DNA of 64,000 nt, taken from positions 186,001 through 250,000 of the forward strand of contig JADKCY010000003.1 in NCBI GenBank assembly GCA_016718605.1. The letters run 5' to 3'. How positions within the stretch are numbered: the stretch's first letter is position 1; each line of letters opens with the position of its first letter. Positions 15,860 through 23,216 of the stretch are shown here, one piece after another. The DNA comes from Lysobacterales bacterium. GTDB lineage: Bacteria > Pseudomonadota > Gammaproteobacteria > Xanthomonadales > Xanthomonadaceae. The notes beneath the pieces were generated by a model. That model saw nothing but the letters and a program-made list of their open reading frames with translations. It had not been told where the DNA came from and did not search any database. The position numbers and the translations under genes were made by a program.

Positions 15860-17314
15860 AATGAAAGGACCTTCCCCACCGCGCACCCGATGCGGCGCTC
15901 GGTAGTTCGGCCTGGTGGTCGTGCGTGACGATGGGAGGGGTTTCTTCATCACTCGTTCCGGAGGCGGTCATGGCGATTGTGTGCGTTGGGGTCGATCTTG
16001 CCAAGAATGTGTTTGCCATTCATGGCGTCGATGACGTTGGCAAAGCGGTTTGGGTGCAACCTCGGGTGCCACGCGCCCAGCTACTCGCGGCGTTCAGCAA
16101 TCTGCCGCCGTGTTTGATCGGCATGGAGGCCTGCTCGGGTGCGCATCATTGGGCGCGTCAATTGCTGGCCATGGGCCACAAGGTGCGTTTGATCGCGCCG
16201 AAGTTCGTCACCCCCTATCGACTCAGTGGCAAGCGGGGCAAGAACGATGCCGCCGATGCCGCGGCCATTTGTGAAGCCGTGCAACGGCCACATTTGCGCT
16301 TTGTGCCGATCAAATCGGTGGAGCAACAGGCACGGCTGGCGGTCCACCGCATGCGTCAGGGCTTTGTCGAACAGCGCACCGCGCTGATCAATCGACTACG
16401 CGGATTGCTCTCCGAGTTCGGCATCGTCATGGCCCAAAAAGCGGCCACCGTGCGGCGACTGGCCAGCGAACAGGTCGACAGCCTGCCCGGCTGGATGCGC
16501 GTCGCCACTCGTGATGCCTTGGATGAACTCGCGCGGCTGGATGAGCGAATCAGTGACTATGACGCCCACCTTCGACACATCGCACGCGATGATCCTCGTT
16601 GCCAGCAACTGCAACAGTTGCCGGGCATCGGCGATACCACGGCAACGGCACTGGTCAGTCAGATCGGCAACGGACAGGATTTCCACTGCGGTCGCCAGCT
16701 CGCCGCCTGGTTGGGGCTCGTCCCCGGACAGCACAGCTCAGGCGGCAAGGCGCGCCTGGGGCGCATCACCAAAGCCGGTGACGCCTATCTGCGCTCCTTG
16801 CTGGTGATGGGCGCGCGTGCCGTACTGGCCAGCGCCAAGGGAAAAAACGATGCCATCAGTCGGTGGATTCTGGCGCTGGAGGCGCGCCGGGGTTACTGGC
16901 GCGCGGTGGTCGCCATGGCCGCCAAGAACGCACGCATGGCCTGGGCCATGTTGCGGCACGGAGAAGCCTTCGTGATGCCATAGCGCCACGGCAACGCAAA
17001 CCCTCAAGCGCACTCACTCTCTGCAAGACGGCACGCGTTGATGCCACAGGTTGGACCTGCGCGGGCAGTGACCGGTTAATTCAATGGGAACAGCGATTCC
17101 CGACTAACGAATGGGTCGCCCGCGCGCGTCTTTCATCAGGGTCCGTCGTTTCACACGACCACATGACCGTTTGTAGTCTCGCCAGTCCTTCCCTCTGGCT
17201 GAAGTCGACGCGAAGCATCAAAACAAAGCGTGAAGCGCGATCAGGTAAGACAACCGCAGACTCAAGCTGCGGATGGCAACGCTTTGCTTGACTGTGGGGA
17301 AGGTCCTTGTAGCC
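15860..17314 (+). mobile_element. Second IS110-family insertion sequence, intact
   Basis: About 1455 bp with subterminal inverted repeats AAGGACCTTCCCCAC (left near 15866, right complement near 17296). The transposase reads rightward after a 110-base leader and is followed by a 330-base non-coding tail. It is inserted between CTAACG and TGAGTTAAGCC, that is in the R'/L' arm of an attC. Two degraded derivatives occur at 10977 and 11572, so this element has been active here for some time. Confidence 0.88.
15970..16983 (+). CDS. IS110-family transposase (IS1111-like)
   Basis: A 337-residue DEDD transposase that looks intact. The RuvC-like N-terminal domain shows VGVDLAKNVFAIHG (Asp), GMEACSGAHHWARQ (Glu) and GKRGKNDAADAAAICEA (Asp pair); the C-terminal domain has LPGIGDTTATALVSQIG, a helix-hairpin-helix-like segment, and GLVPGQHSSGGKARLGRITKAGDAYLRSLLVMGAR, the region holding the C-terminal serine of the family. 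The ATG at 15970 is where homology to the other transposase begins. Only about half identical to the other IS transposase in this window, so the two elements are separate families. Confidence 0.93.
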   Translation: MAIVCVGVDLAKNVFAIHGVDDVGKAVWVQPRVPRAQLLAAFSNLPPCLIGMEACSGAHHWARQLLAMGHKVRLIAPKFVTPYRLSGKRGKNDAADAAAICEAVQRPHLRFVPIKSVEQQARLAVHRMRQGFVEQRTALINRLRGLLSEFGIVMAQKAATVRRLASEQVDSLPGWMRVATRDALDELARLDERISDYDAHLRHIARDDPRCQQLQQLPGIGDTTATALVSQIGNGQDFHCGRQLAAWLGLVPGQHSSGGKARLGRITKAGDAYLRSLLVMGARAVLASAKGKNDAISRWILALEARRGYWRAVVAMAAKNARMAWAMLRHGEAFVMP

Positions 17315-17406
17315 TGAGTTAAGCCGCCCCGCAGCGGGGCGGCGGACGCGTGCTAGCGTAGCGTAGGCACGTGGCCGACGCCACGATGCGGGGTCGGCTT
17401 GAACGA

Positions 17407-18930
17407 GTAAAAAGAGACTTCCCGCTTCATCGGCCTCGAGGGCCATGATGGTGTTGCAAAACGACCGTCAACAGAAGGGGAAGTCTCGATGAGCACTATA
17501 ACCATGGGTGTGGATTTGGCGAAGCGGGTTTTTTCGGTTTGCGAGATGACGGCAACGGGCCATGTGGTCGGTCGTCGTGATTTGAGTCGTGAAACTTTTG
17601 CACTTTGGTTGGCACAGGTTCCGGCGGGCACGGTCGTGGCGATGGAAGCTTGTACAGGCGCGCACCATTGGGCGCGCCGATGTCTGAACACGGATTGCAG
17701 CCCCGCTTGATGGCGGCGCAATTCGTCACCCCATTCCGCAAAAGCCGAACCTCAAAGAACGATCGCAATGATGCCGAGGCCATTGCGACAGCGGCGCGAC
17801 AGGGCAACATGCGCTTGTGCCGGTGAAGTCGATCGATCAGCAGGCGCGTTTGGCGTGGCATCGGGTTCGCGAAGGCTACAAGTCCGAGGCGTTGGCGATC
17901 AGCAATCGCCTGCGTGGTTTGCTGGCTGAGTTTGGCGTGGTGGTTGCCCATGGTGATCTGGCGTTGCGCTGTGTGCTCGCTGAGCTGGCTGCGATGCACT
18001 CTTTGCCGCATGAGTTCAAGGAACTGCTGGTCGAGCTCGACATGCACTGGCAAGTGGTGCGCACAAGAATGCAGGACTGTGATCGTCGGATCGAAGCGCA
18101 TGCACAGAGCGATCAACGCTGCAGACGCATTCGCGCATTGGTCGGTATCGGTGCGCTCACAGCAGACGCAACGGTCGCCAGCATCGGCTCAGCCAAAGAG
18201 TTCAAGAATGGTCGACAACTCGCGGCGTGGCTGGGTCTGGTACCCACTCAGCATTCCAGCGGTGGGCGCTCGCGTCTGGGCGGCATCAGTTGCCGTGGCG
18301 ATGCCTATCTGCGGACCTTGTTGATTCAAGGGGCACGCAGCAGCTTGCAGCGCGCCAAAAGTGCGCGCACGGATACCGCCACGCCCGAGCAATTATGGAT
18401 TCGCGAACTCGCTGTCCGTATGCCCTTCGGCAAAGTGCTGGTCGCCATTGCCAACAAACACGCCCGCCAGATCTGGGCGATGCTCGCGCATGACGTCGAC
18501 TATGACCCCCATGCGATGCAGCGTCACGCTCATCACGAACCGCGATCAGTCGCAACGGCAAACAACGCCACCAGCGCATAGCGATGCAAAGATTTTGATT
18601 CAACGTTTCAACGTCAGAGCGAGCGGGTAACAACGGGTCAGACCCACCTGGAGAGAACCTGACTAACTATTCGGACGTCAACAGGGTGATTCGGCTGATC
18701 CCCGACCACCGACGAACCCGATGAACGAACGAGGTCTCCGGGCGCGGTTTATACCCTGGTCCGCACCAGCAGCAGCGGCGCAACAAGACCGTTTACGGAA
18801 ATGCAGTCTGGCAACGTCGTCACCCTCTCGAACTGATTCATGCAGCATGAAAAACCTAAGCGCCAGCAACCGTCTAAAGCTCAAGGCAAGGGAGTCATTC
18901 GCCTGAGGTTGACGGGAAGTCTCTTACGGA
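17407..18930 (+). mobile_element. IS110-family (IS1111-attC type) insertion sequence, copy 2
   Basis: A 1524-bp copy of the element at 12769–14295, differing by three single-base gaps and a few substitutions. It lies between GAACGA and ATTGTTAG in the L''/R'' arm of an attC, the same site and orientation as copy 1. Confidence 0.9.
17489..18581 (+). pseudogene. IS110-family transposase, two frameshifts (copy 2)
   Basis: The same transposase as at 12851–13946. Relative to copy 1 it lacks one base near 17685 (TGTCTGAAC against TGTCACGAAC) and one T near 17815 (CGCTTGTG against CGCTTTGTG), so the N-terminal 74 residues, a middle stretch and the remaining 254 residues lie in three reading frames. 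The C-terminal region, broken in copy 1, is in frame here. A consensus of the two copies gives one intact transposase. Confidence 0.88.
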
Positions 18931-18934
18931 ATTG

Positions 18935-19405
18935 TTAGGGCGCAACTTTGAATGGAATGATTGAGGCAAGATCATCGTCCACGTCCAACCCGTAACCAAT
19001 TGAAAGTTCTCCTACGCACAGCCCAAATATGCTGCGTAGCTTAAACAGATGGCGATGAAGAAGAGATCGTTGAACAGTGTTAGGTGAGGTAACGAAGGCG
19101 GGGGACTGGATAGCGTCACAGAATTCGCGACAAGCCCCCCTCATCTTTTGTATGCGCTTATAGAGTTCCGTTCCTTCGCTCGCGTCTTTAACCGCCGCCG
19201 TTAGGTACCCGCGAATATCCTCAACCGAGCTAATACAATAGGACGCCCCTTCCGCTTCATAGTCGCGATAGAGAGCGCGACGGTCTTCTAGCTCTCGGAT
19301 GAGGTGCCTAGCAATAGTTATATCTGCTTTGGCAGGCTGCCATTGAATACCGAAGATCGGGATTGAAACGCCAGATAGGGATGCCAGTATTTCCTTAGCT
19401 TTCAT
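18935..19405 (-). CDS. DUF6650-like conserved protein, cassette gene
   Basis: A 156-residue cytoplasmic protein whose beginning (MKAKEILASLSGVSIPIFGIQWQPAKADITIARHLIRELEDRRALY) matches my memory of the DUF6650 family found in scattered genomic-island contexts; its function is unknown. The rest is mostly helical with REFCDAI and LFKLRSIFGL segments. AGGAGAG precedes the ATG. It lies in the second cassette from attI, starting about 40 bases behind core CCCTAAC (19442–19448), and its TAA stop is part of the trailing core GTTAGGG. AT-rich compared with the chromosome. Confidence 0.75.
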   Translation of the reverse strand: MKAKEILASLSGVSIPIFGIQWQPAKADITIARHLIRELEDRRALYRDYEAEGASYCISSVEDIRGYLTAAVKDASEGTELYKRIQKMRGACREFCDAIQSPAFVTSPNTVQRSLLHRHLFKLRSIFGLCVGELSIGYGLDVDDDLASIIPFKVAP

Positions 19406-19441
19406 AATCTCTCCTAAAGTTCCTGAGAATCTGCAATTGCG

Positions 19442-19532
19442 CCCTAACGCCGTGGTAAGCGGCAGCGCCGCGACAAAACATCAGGAAACATTGAAGCCTC
19501 TCCCCGCTGTCCGCTTGACCACATAGTTAGAT
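19442..19532 (-). other. attC site of the first cassette
   Basis: 91 bp from core CCCTAAC (19442–19448) to core GTTAGAT (19526–19532). Arms AAGCGGCAGCG and AAGCGGaCAGCG (read from the other end) pair with one extra A on the L'' side. Intact and uninterrupted. Confidence 0.9.
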
Positions 19533-19547
19533 GCATGCGCCCCAATG

Positions 19548-20039
19548 TCATTGAACCGGGTCAACGCGCCGAATGAGATAGCGTTGCACACGTACTCCCA
19601 CGATGGCGATGGCGCTGCTTTGGCGTAGCTCCTTCTCGTTGAATACGTACTGATCATCGCCCACTTGTAGTCGCGCGACGGGCTGGCTAATGACCTGCAC
19701 CCACTCTGACCCAATCTGACCCGGCTGCGGGCAGTTGGGTAGCGGAACAGAAAGCTCGCCAATCGCTGCGTTAAACACAAAACCGGTGTGATCAGATGGC
19801 GGAAACTGCGCGTGCCACTCCCCGCCGCCGCAGTAGTAGCCACGCGGCCTACACTCGAAGGCCATGCTTCGGCGAGATTCGCCAGAGTTTGAGGAGAGTT
19901 CAATCGCAGTTTCGTATGTGACGGCACTCATATCTTGACCCGAGCGGCTGCCCTCGCAGGCGAGACGCACGATCGCTGGAGCACAGCCAGAGAGTGCCAC
20001 GAAGAATGGGATCAAGATGATCGCGCGAAGAGTAACCAT
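19548..20039 (-). CDS. Putative lipoprotein, first cassette gene
   Basis: A 163-residue protein with a lipoprotein signal peptide (MVTLRAIILIPFFVALSGC, lipobox ALSG/C at about 16–19). The mature part has several cysteines (ECRPRGYYCGGGEW, LPNCPQPG) and no family I recognise. I place the start at ATG 20037–20039 because it lies two bases inside the cassette leading core GTTAGAT; the longer frame from 20081 would cross the attI recombination point. As the attI-proximal cassette it is expected to be the most recently gained and the best expressed. Confidence 0.78.
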   Translation of the reverse strand: MVTLRAIILIPFFVALSGCAPAIVRLACEGSRSGQDMSAVTYETAIELSSNSGESRRSMAFECRPRGYYCGGGEWHAQFPPSDHTGFVFNAAIGELSVPLPNCPQPGQIGSEWVQVISQPVARLQVGDDQYVFNEKELRQSSAIAIVGVRVQRYLIRRVDPVQ

Positions 20040-20041
20040 GC

Positions 20042-20107
20042 ATCTAACGTCCAATATACACCGCAAGCGGTGTATATTCATTTATAGATAGGTGTATATT
20101 CACTTAT
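20042..20107. other. attI-like region with palindrome and direct repeats
   Basis: The recombination core reads GTTAGAT on the minus strand (20042–20048). Beside it lies a perfect 12-bp inverted repeat (AATATACACCGC at 20053–20064, complement at 20067–20078, centre AA), and a 17-bp direct repeat GGTGTATATTCA[T/C]TTAT at 20069–20085 and 20091–20107 with 22-bp period. These could be accessory integrase-binding sites of attI, an operator of intI, or both. The region is strikingly AT-rich. Confidence 0.7.
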
Positions 20108-20140
20108 TGTGACCCTACCTTGTTGATTTTCAATGATTTC

Positions 20141-21136
20141 ATGATACCAAACACACCTTTACCAACGACAGAGCCACCGCCGCCGAAGCTGCTCGATCAG
20201 GTACGCACGAAGGTTCGCTTGAAGCACTACAGTATCCGCACGGAAACACAGTACGTGAATTGGGTCAAGCGCTTCATCGTGTTCCATGGCAAACGCCATC
20301 CGAAAGACCTGGGTGCGGCCGAGGTTGAGGCGTTTCTCTCGCATTTGGCGGTGGACGGCAACGTGGCGGCGTCCACCCAGAATCAGGCCTTGTCGGCCTT
20401 GTTGTTTCTGTATCGCGATGTATTGGGCGTTGACTTGCCCTGGATGAGCGAAATGATTCGGGCCAAACGTCCGGCGCGATTGCCTGTGGTATTGACACAG
20501 CGCGAAGTGACGTTGGTGTTGGATCGCATGTCCGGGGTTCACGGATTGATGGCGCGATTGCTGTACGGCACGGGCATGCGTTTGATGGAAGTGGTCCGCT
20601 TGCGTGTCAAGGACATTGACTTTGAGCGTGCGGAGATTCTGGTGCGCGATGGCAAGGGCGCAAAGGATCGCGTGACGATGTTGCCGACGGCATTGAAGGC
20701 GCTCTTGCAAACACACCTACGCACGCGTCGAGTGCTGTTTGACGACGACTTGGCAATAGGCCGTGGCGAGGTGTATTTGCCTTATGCGCTGGCGAGCAAG
20801 TACCCCAATGCGGCGAAGGAATGGGGCTGGCAGTACGTGTTTTGTGCGGGCAGCTATTCAACCGACCCGCGAAGCGGTGCGCTGCGACGTCACCACATGG
20901 ACGAAAAGCTGCTGCAACGTGCAATGAAAAAGGCGGTACAGGCAGCGGATCTGACCAAGCTCGCCACGCCGCATACCTTGCGCCATTCGTTTGCCACGCA
21001 TTTGTTGCAGGCCGGATACGACATTCGCACTGTGCAAGAACTGCTGGGGCATGCGGATGTCGCGACCACGATGATCTATACGCATGTGCTCAACAAAGGC
21101 GCGCGGGGTGTATTGAGCCCGCTGGATGCCCTGTGA
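20141..21136 (+). CDS. intI: Integron integrase (tyrosine recombinase IntI)
   Basis: A 331-residue recombinase that joins attI with attC. An N-terminal SAM-like core-binding domain (about 20–105: [27 protein letters not shown], the usual IntI start) is followed by the catalytic domain with Arg in [19 protein letters not shown], His-x-x-Arg in [12 protein letters not shown], His in [10 protein letters not shown] and Tyr in MIYTHV. The IntI-specific extra helix is present: [20 protein letters not shown] at about 212–231. I chose ATG 20141; the longer TTG start has no support. It is transcribed away from the cassettes, as is normal. No frameshift or missing catalytic residue is seen, so it appears functional. 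Confidence 0.95.
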   Translation: MIPNTPLPTTEPPPPKLLDQVRTKVRLKHYSIRTETQYVNWVKRFIVFHGKRHPKDLGAAEVEAFLSHLAVDGNVAASTQNQALSALLFLYRDVLGVDLPWMSEMIRAKRPARLPVVLTQREVTLVLDRMSGVHGLMARLLYGTGMRLMEVVRLRVKDIDFERAEILVRDGKGAKDRVTMLPTALKALLQTHLRTRRVLFDDDLAIGRGEVYLPYALASKYPNAAKEWGWQYVFCAGSYSTDPRSGALRRHHMDEKLLQRAMKKAVQAADLTKLATPHTLRHSFATHLLQAGYDIRTVQELLGHADVATTMIYTHVLNKGARGVLSPLDAL

Positions 21137-21187
21137 GCCTGAGGTCAGGTTGCCAGTGTGCTGTGTTGCCCCACCCTCTCCCCAACG

Positions 21188-21209
21188 CCTCTCCCACGTT
21201 TGGGAAAGG
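21188..21209 (+). terminator. Hairpin downstream of intI
   Basis: CCTCTCCCA (21188–21196), loop CGTT and TGGGAAAGG (21201–21209) form a nine-pair stem with one mismatch, 50 bases after intI. No strong T-run follows; the element also resembles the CCCTCTCCC-type intergenic repeats of this order. Confidence 0.4.
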
Positions 21210-21327
21210 GGCTTTGCAGTGGTTGTGATTGGGTAAGTTGGATACGTTATTGCGGGTCCGTTTCGCAGGGCGTGTTGGCGGTGATGCGGTTCAATGTTGT
21301 TGCTTTGCGCATTTCACCACTCGGCCG

Positions 21328-22044
21328 CTACAAGCTACCCATTTGGGTTTTGAGTAATTGCGCTTGGCGGCGGCTGACTTTGATTTCGGTGCCGTCGTGC
21401 AGGCGGGCGATCATGCCTTGGCTGATGTCGGGTTCCAGTCGGCTGATGGCGTCCAGGCGCAGGATGTCGGCGCGGCTGACGCGGACAAAGTAGGCGGGGT
21501 CGACACGTTGTTCAATGCGGCTGAGTGAGCTGAGCAGGAAGGCGCGGCCGTGTGGGGTGTAGACGGCGGCGTGGTTGCCCACGCTTTCGAATCGGTGGAT
21601 GTCGCGCAGGCGGACGATGCGGGCGGATTCGCCGAACTTCAGCAGCAGCGGGTGCTCCATCGGCAGGGTCGGTGTGTCCGGTTTATCGCTGCGTGGTCTG
21701 ACGCGCGCCAGGGTTTGTGCCAGACGCTCGGGCACCACGGGTTTGACGAGGTAGTCCAGCGCGTTCAGGCCAAAGGCGTCGATGGCGAAGCTGTCGAAAG
21801 CGGTGCAGAACACGAACTGGCAGGCGCTGTCGATTTCCGCCGCCAACTGCAGGCCGTTCATGCCGGGCATCTGGATATCCAGAAAGGCCAGATCGGGTTG
21901 CGTTTCGCGAATCAGGGCCAGTGCGGCATCGGCGTCTTCGGCTTCGCCCACGATCTCCACCTGCGGGTGTGCGGCCAGCAGGCGGCGCAGTTCGGCACGC
22001 GCCAAGCGTTCGTCGTCGACAATCACCACGCGCAGGCGGCTCAT
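21328..22044 (-). CDS. LytTR-family response regulator
   Basis: A 238-residue two-component regulator. The receiver domain (1–120) has DDE at 10–12, the phospho-acceptor Asp in LAFLDIQMPG near 54 and Lys in LVKPV near 105; a LytTR DNA-binding domain occupies about 138–235 (RIVRLRDIHRFESVGNHAAVYT, RVDPAYFVRVSRADILRL). It overlaps the histidine kinase gene by four bases (ATGA), so the two are translated together. It probably controls the exporter operon in which it lies, by analogy with other LytTR–ABC loci; this is inference. Confidence 0.93.
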   Translation of the reverse strand: MSRLRVVIVDDERLARAELRRLLAAHPQVEIVGEAEDADAALALIRETQPDLAFLDIQMPGMNGLQLAAEIDSACQFVFCTAFDSFAIDAFGLNALDYLVKPVVPERLAQTLARVRPRSDKPDTPTLPMEHPLLLKFGESARIVRLRDIHRFESVGNHAAVYTPHGRAFLLSSLSRIEQRVDPAYFVRVSRADILRLDAISRLEPDISQGMIARLHDGTEIKVSRRQAQLLKTQMGSL

Positions 22045-23213
22045 GGCGGTGCACTGCGGGTTTCGGGCAGGTGCAGGCAAACGCGAAAGCGCCCGTCGAG
22101 GGTGTCGATCTGCAGGCGAGCGCGGTCGCCAAAACCCAAGGCCAGACGCTCGCGCAGATTGGCAAGGCCAGTCTGTGTGCTGAGCGTGGCTTGTTGCGCC
22201 CCGAACGAGTTGCTGACTTCCAGTGTCCAGCCTTCGGCGGCGGGACGCGCACGGACGCGCAACTGGCCGGGTTCGCGATTGGGCGCGATGCCATGCTTGA
22301 TGGCGTTTTCGACAAGGCAAAGCAGACTCAGGGCGGGCAGTGTTCGGGTCAAACAGACCGGGTCCAGATCGACATCCAGACGCAGGCGCGATTCCAGTCG
22401 CACAGCCTCCAGATCCAGATAGCGCTGCGCCAACTGCCATTCATCGGCCAAGGTCTGCTCATGCCGCAACTCGTGTTGCAAATGGAAGCGGAACAGTTCG
22501 GATAGCTGGGTGATCAGGTCAGCGGCACGTTGCGGGTTTTCGAAAATCAGGGCGCGAATGCTGTTGAAGGCATTGAACAGAAAGTGCGGGCTGAGCTGGT
22601 GGGTGAGCTGGCGCATGCGCGCTTCGCGTACTTGTGCCTGCAGCCGACGGCGCACACGAAAAGCGTGCCATGCGAGGTAGAGCGCAGACCAGAAAACGTA
22701 GGTGACGAACAGATTGAAGATGGCGACGACATACAGATGCGGCCCGACGATGGCCATGCCGTAGGCGGTGTCGCCGGATTTGAACTCGATGCCGGTGATG
22801 TTGGGCGACGGCATCCAACCGGAGTGATCCAGCAGCCAGCCCAAACCCACCGACAGCGCCGCCACGATCAACAACCACAGCAGCAAGCCGAGCCAGCTCG
22901 GCCAAGCAGGTGCATTGCCGATAAAGAACAGGCGCAGCGCGGGGCGCACACCAAGATGGGTCATCACGGCAAACAGTCCCGCTTCCATCCCATTGCGCAA
23001 AAGGAACATCTGCACGGCGTTGGCAGCGTCCTGCTGCAGTGGATTCAGCCCGCGCAGCGCCACCCAGGCCAGCAGCAGCGAGCCGACAAACACCAGCGCC
23101 TGCACACTCCAGTAAGCCGCACTCGCCTGCCACAGACTACGCCACCAGCGTTGCGCCAGTGGTGTCGATTCAGGCATCGCGGCAGGCGTGTCATCCATCA
23201 ACGGAGCATTCAT
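22041..23213 (-). CDS. LytS/AlgZ-type sensor histidine kinase
   Basis: A 390-residue inner-membrane kinase. About four transmembrane segments lie in the first 190 residues, with no large periplasmic domain, then a short linker helix. The His_kinase (PF06580) motif QLSPHFLFNAFNSIRAL carries the phospho-accepting His, followed by the ATPase with LCLVENAIKHGI (N box) and a G-box region GLANLRERLALGFG. It reads directly into the LytTR regulator. The start codon lies four bases behind the stop of the ABC permease. Confidence 0.92.
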   Translation of the reverse strand: MNAPLMDDTPAAMPESTPLAQRWWRSLWQASAAYWSVQALVFVGSLLLAWVALRGLNPLQQDAANAVQMFLLRNGMEAGLFAVMTHLGVRPALRLFFIGNAPAWPSWLGLLLWLLIVAALSVGLGWLLDHSGWMPSPNITGIEFKSGDTAYGMAIVGPHLYVVAIFNLFVTYVFWSALYLAWHAFRVRRRLQAQVREARMRQLTHQLSPHFLFNAFNSIRALIFENPQRAADLITQLSELFRFHLQHELRHEQTLADEWQLAQRYLDLEAVRLESRLRLDVDLDPVCLTRTLPALSLLCLVENAIKHGIAPNREPGQLRVRARPAAEGWTLEVSNSFGAQQATLSTQTGLANLRERLALGFGDRARLQIDTLDGRFRVCLHLPETRSAPP

Positions 23214-23216
23214 GCG

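Larger units (their letters stand above)
15852..18940 (-). other. attC site interrupted by two different insertion sequences
   Basis: Three plus-strand pieces are left: 15852–15859 (core CTCTAAC then G), 17315–17406 and 18931–18940 (ATT then core GTTAGGG). Rejoined they form a canonical attC: CTCTAACG, TGAGTTAAGCCGCCCC, a long central stem, GGTCGGCTTGAACGA, ATTGTTAGGG. Arms GTTAAGCCG and CGGCTTgAAC pair with one extra G. The core GTTAGGG equals the leading core of the cassette at 19442–19448. Confidence 0.88.
10977..21136 (-). mobile_element. Chromosomal (sedentary) integron with cassette array
   Basis: This span contains intI on the plus strand at the right end, an attI-like region, and a leftward array of about seven cassettes whose genes read on the minus strand. 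Cassette boundaries are given by core sites of the GTTRRRY/RYYYAAC type at 20042, 19442, 15852, 15222, 14696, 12721 and 11572. Leading and trailing cores of the same cassette match exactly in five cases (GTTAGAT, GTTAGGG, GTTAGAG, GTTAGCC, GTTAGAC). Folded attC arms carry an unpaired base on the L'' side, as known for attC. Three insertion sequences and two relics interrupt it. Confidence 0.92.

Noticed and set aside
18721..18906. Short plus-strand frames in the 3' tails of the two identical insertion sequences (also at 14086–14271)
   Set aside because: They repeat because the element repeats; tails of this IS type are non-coding and the products have no domain character.
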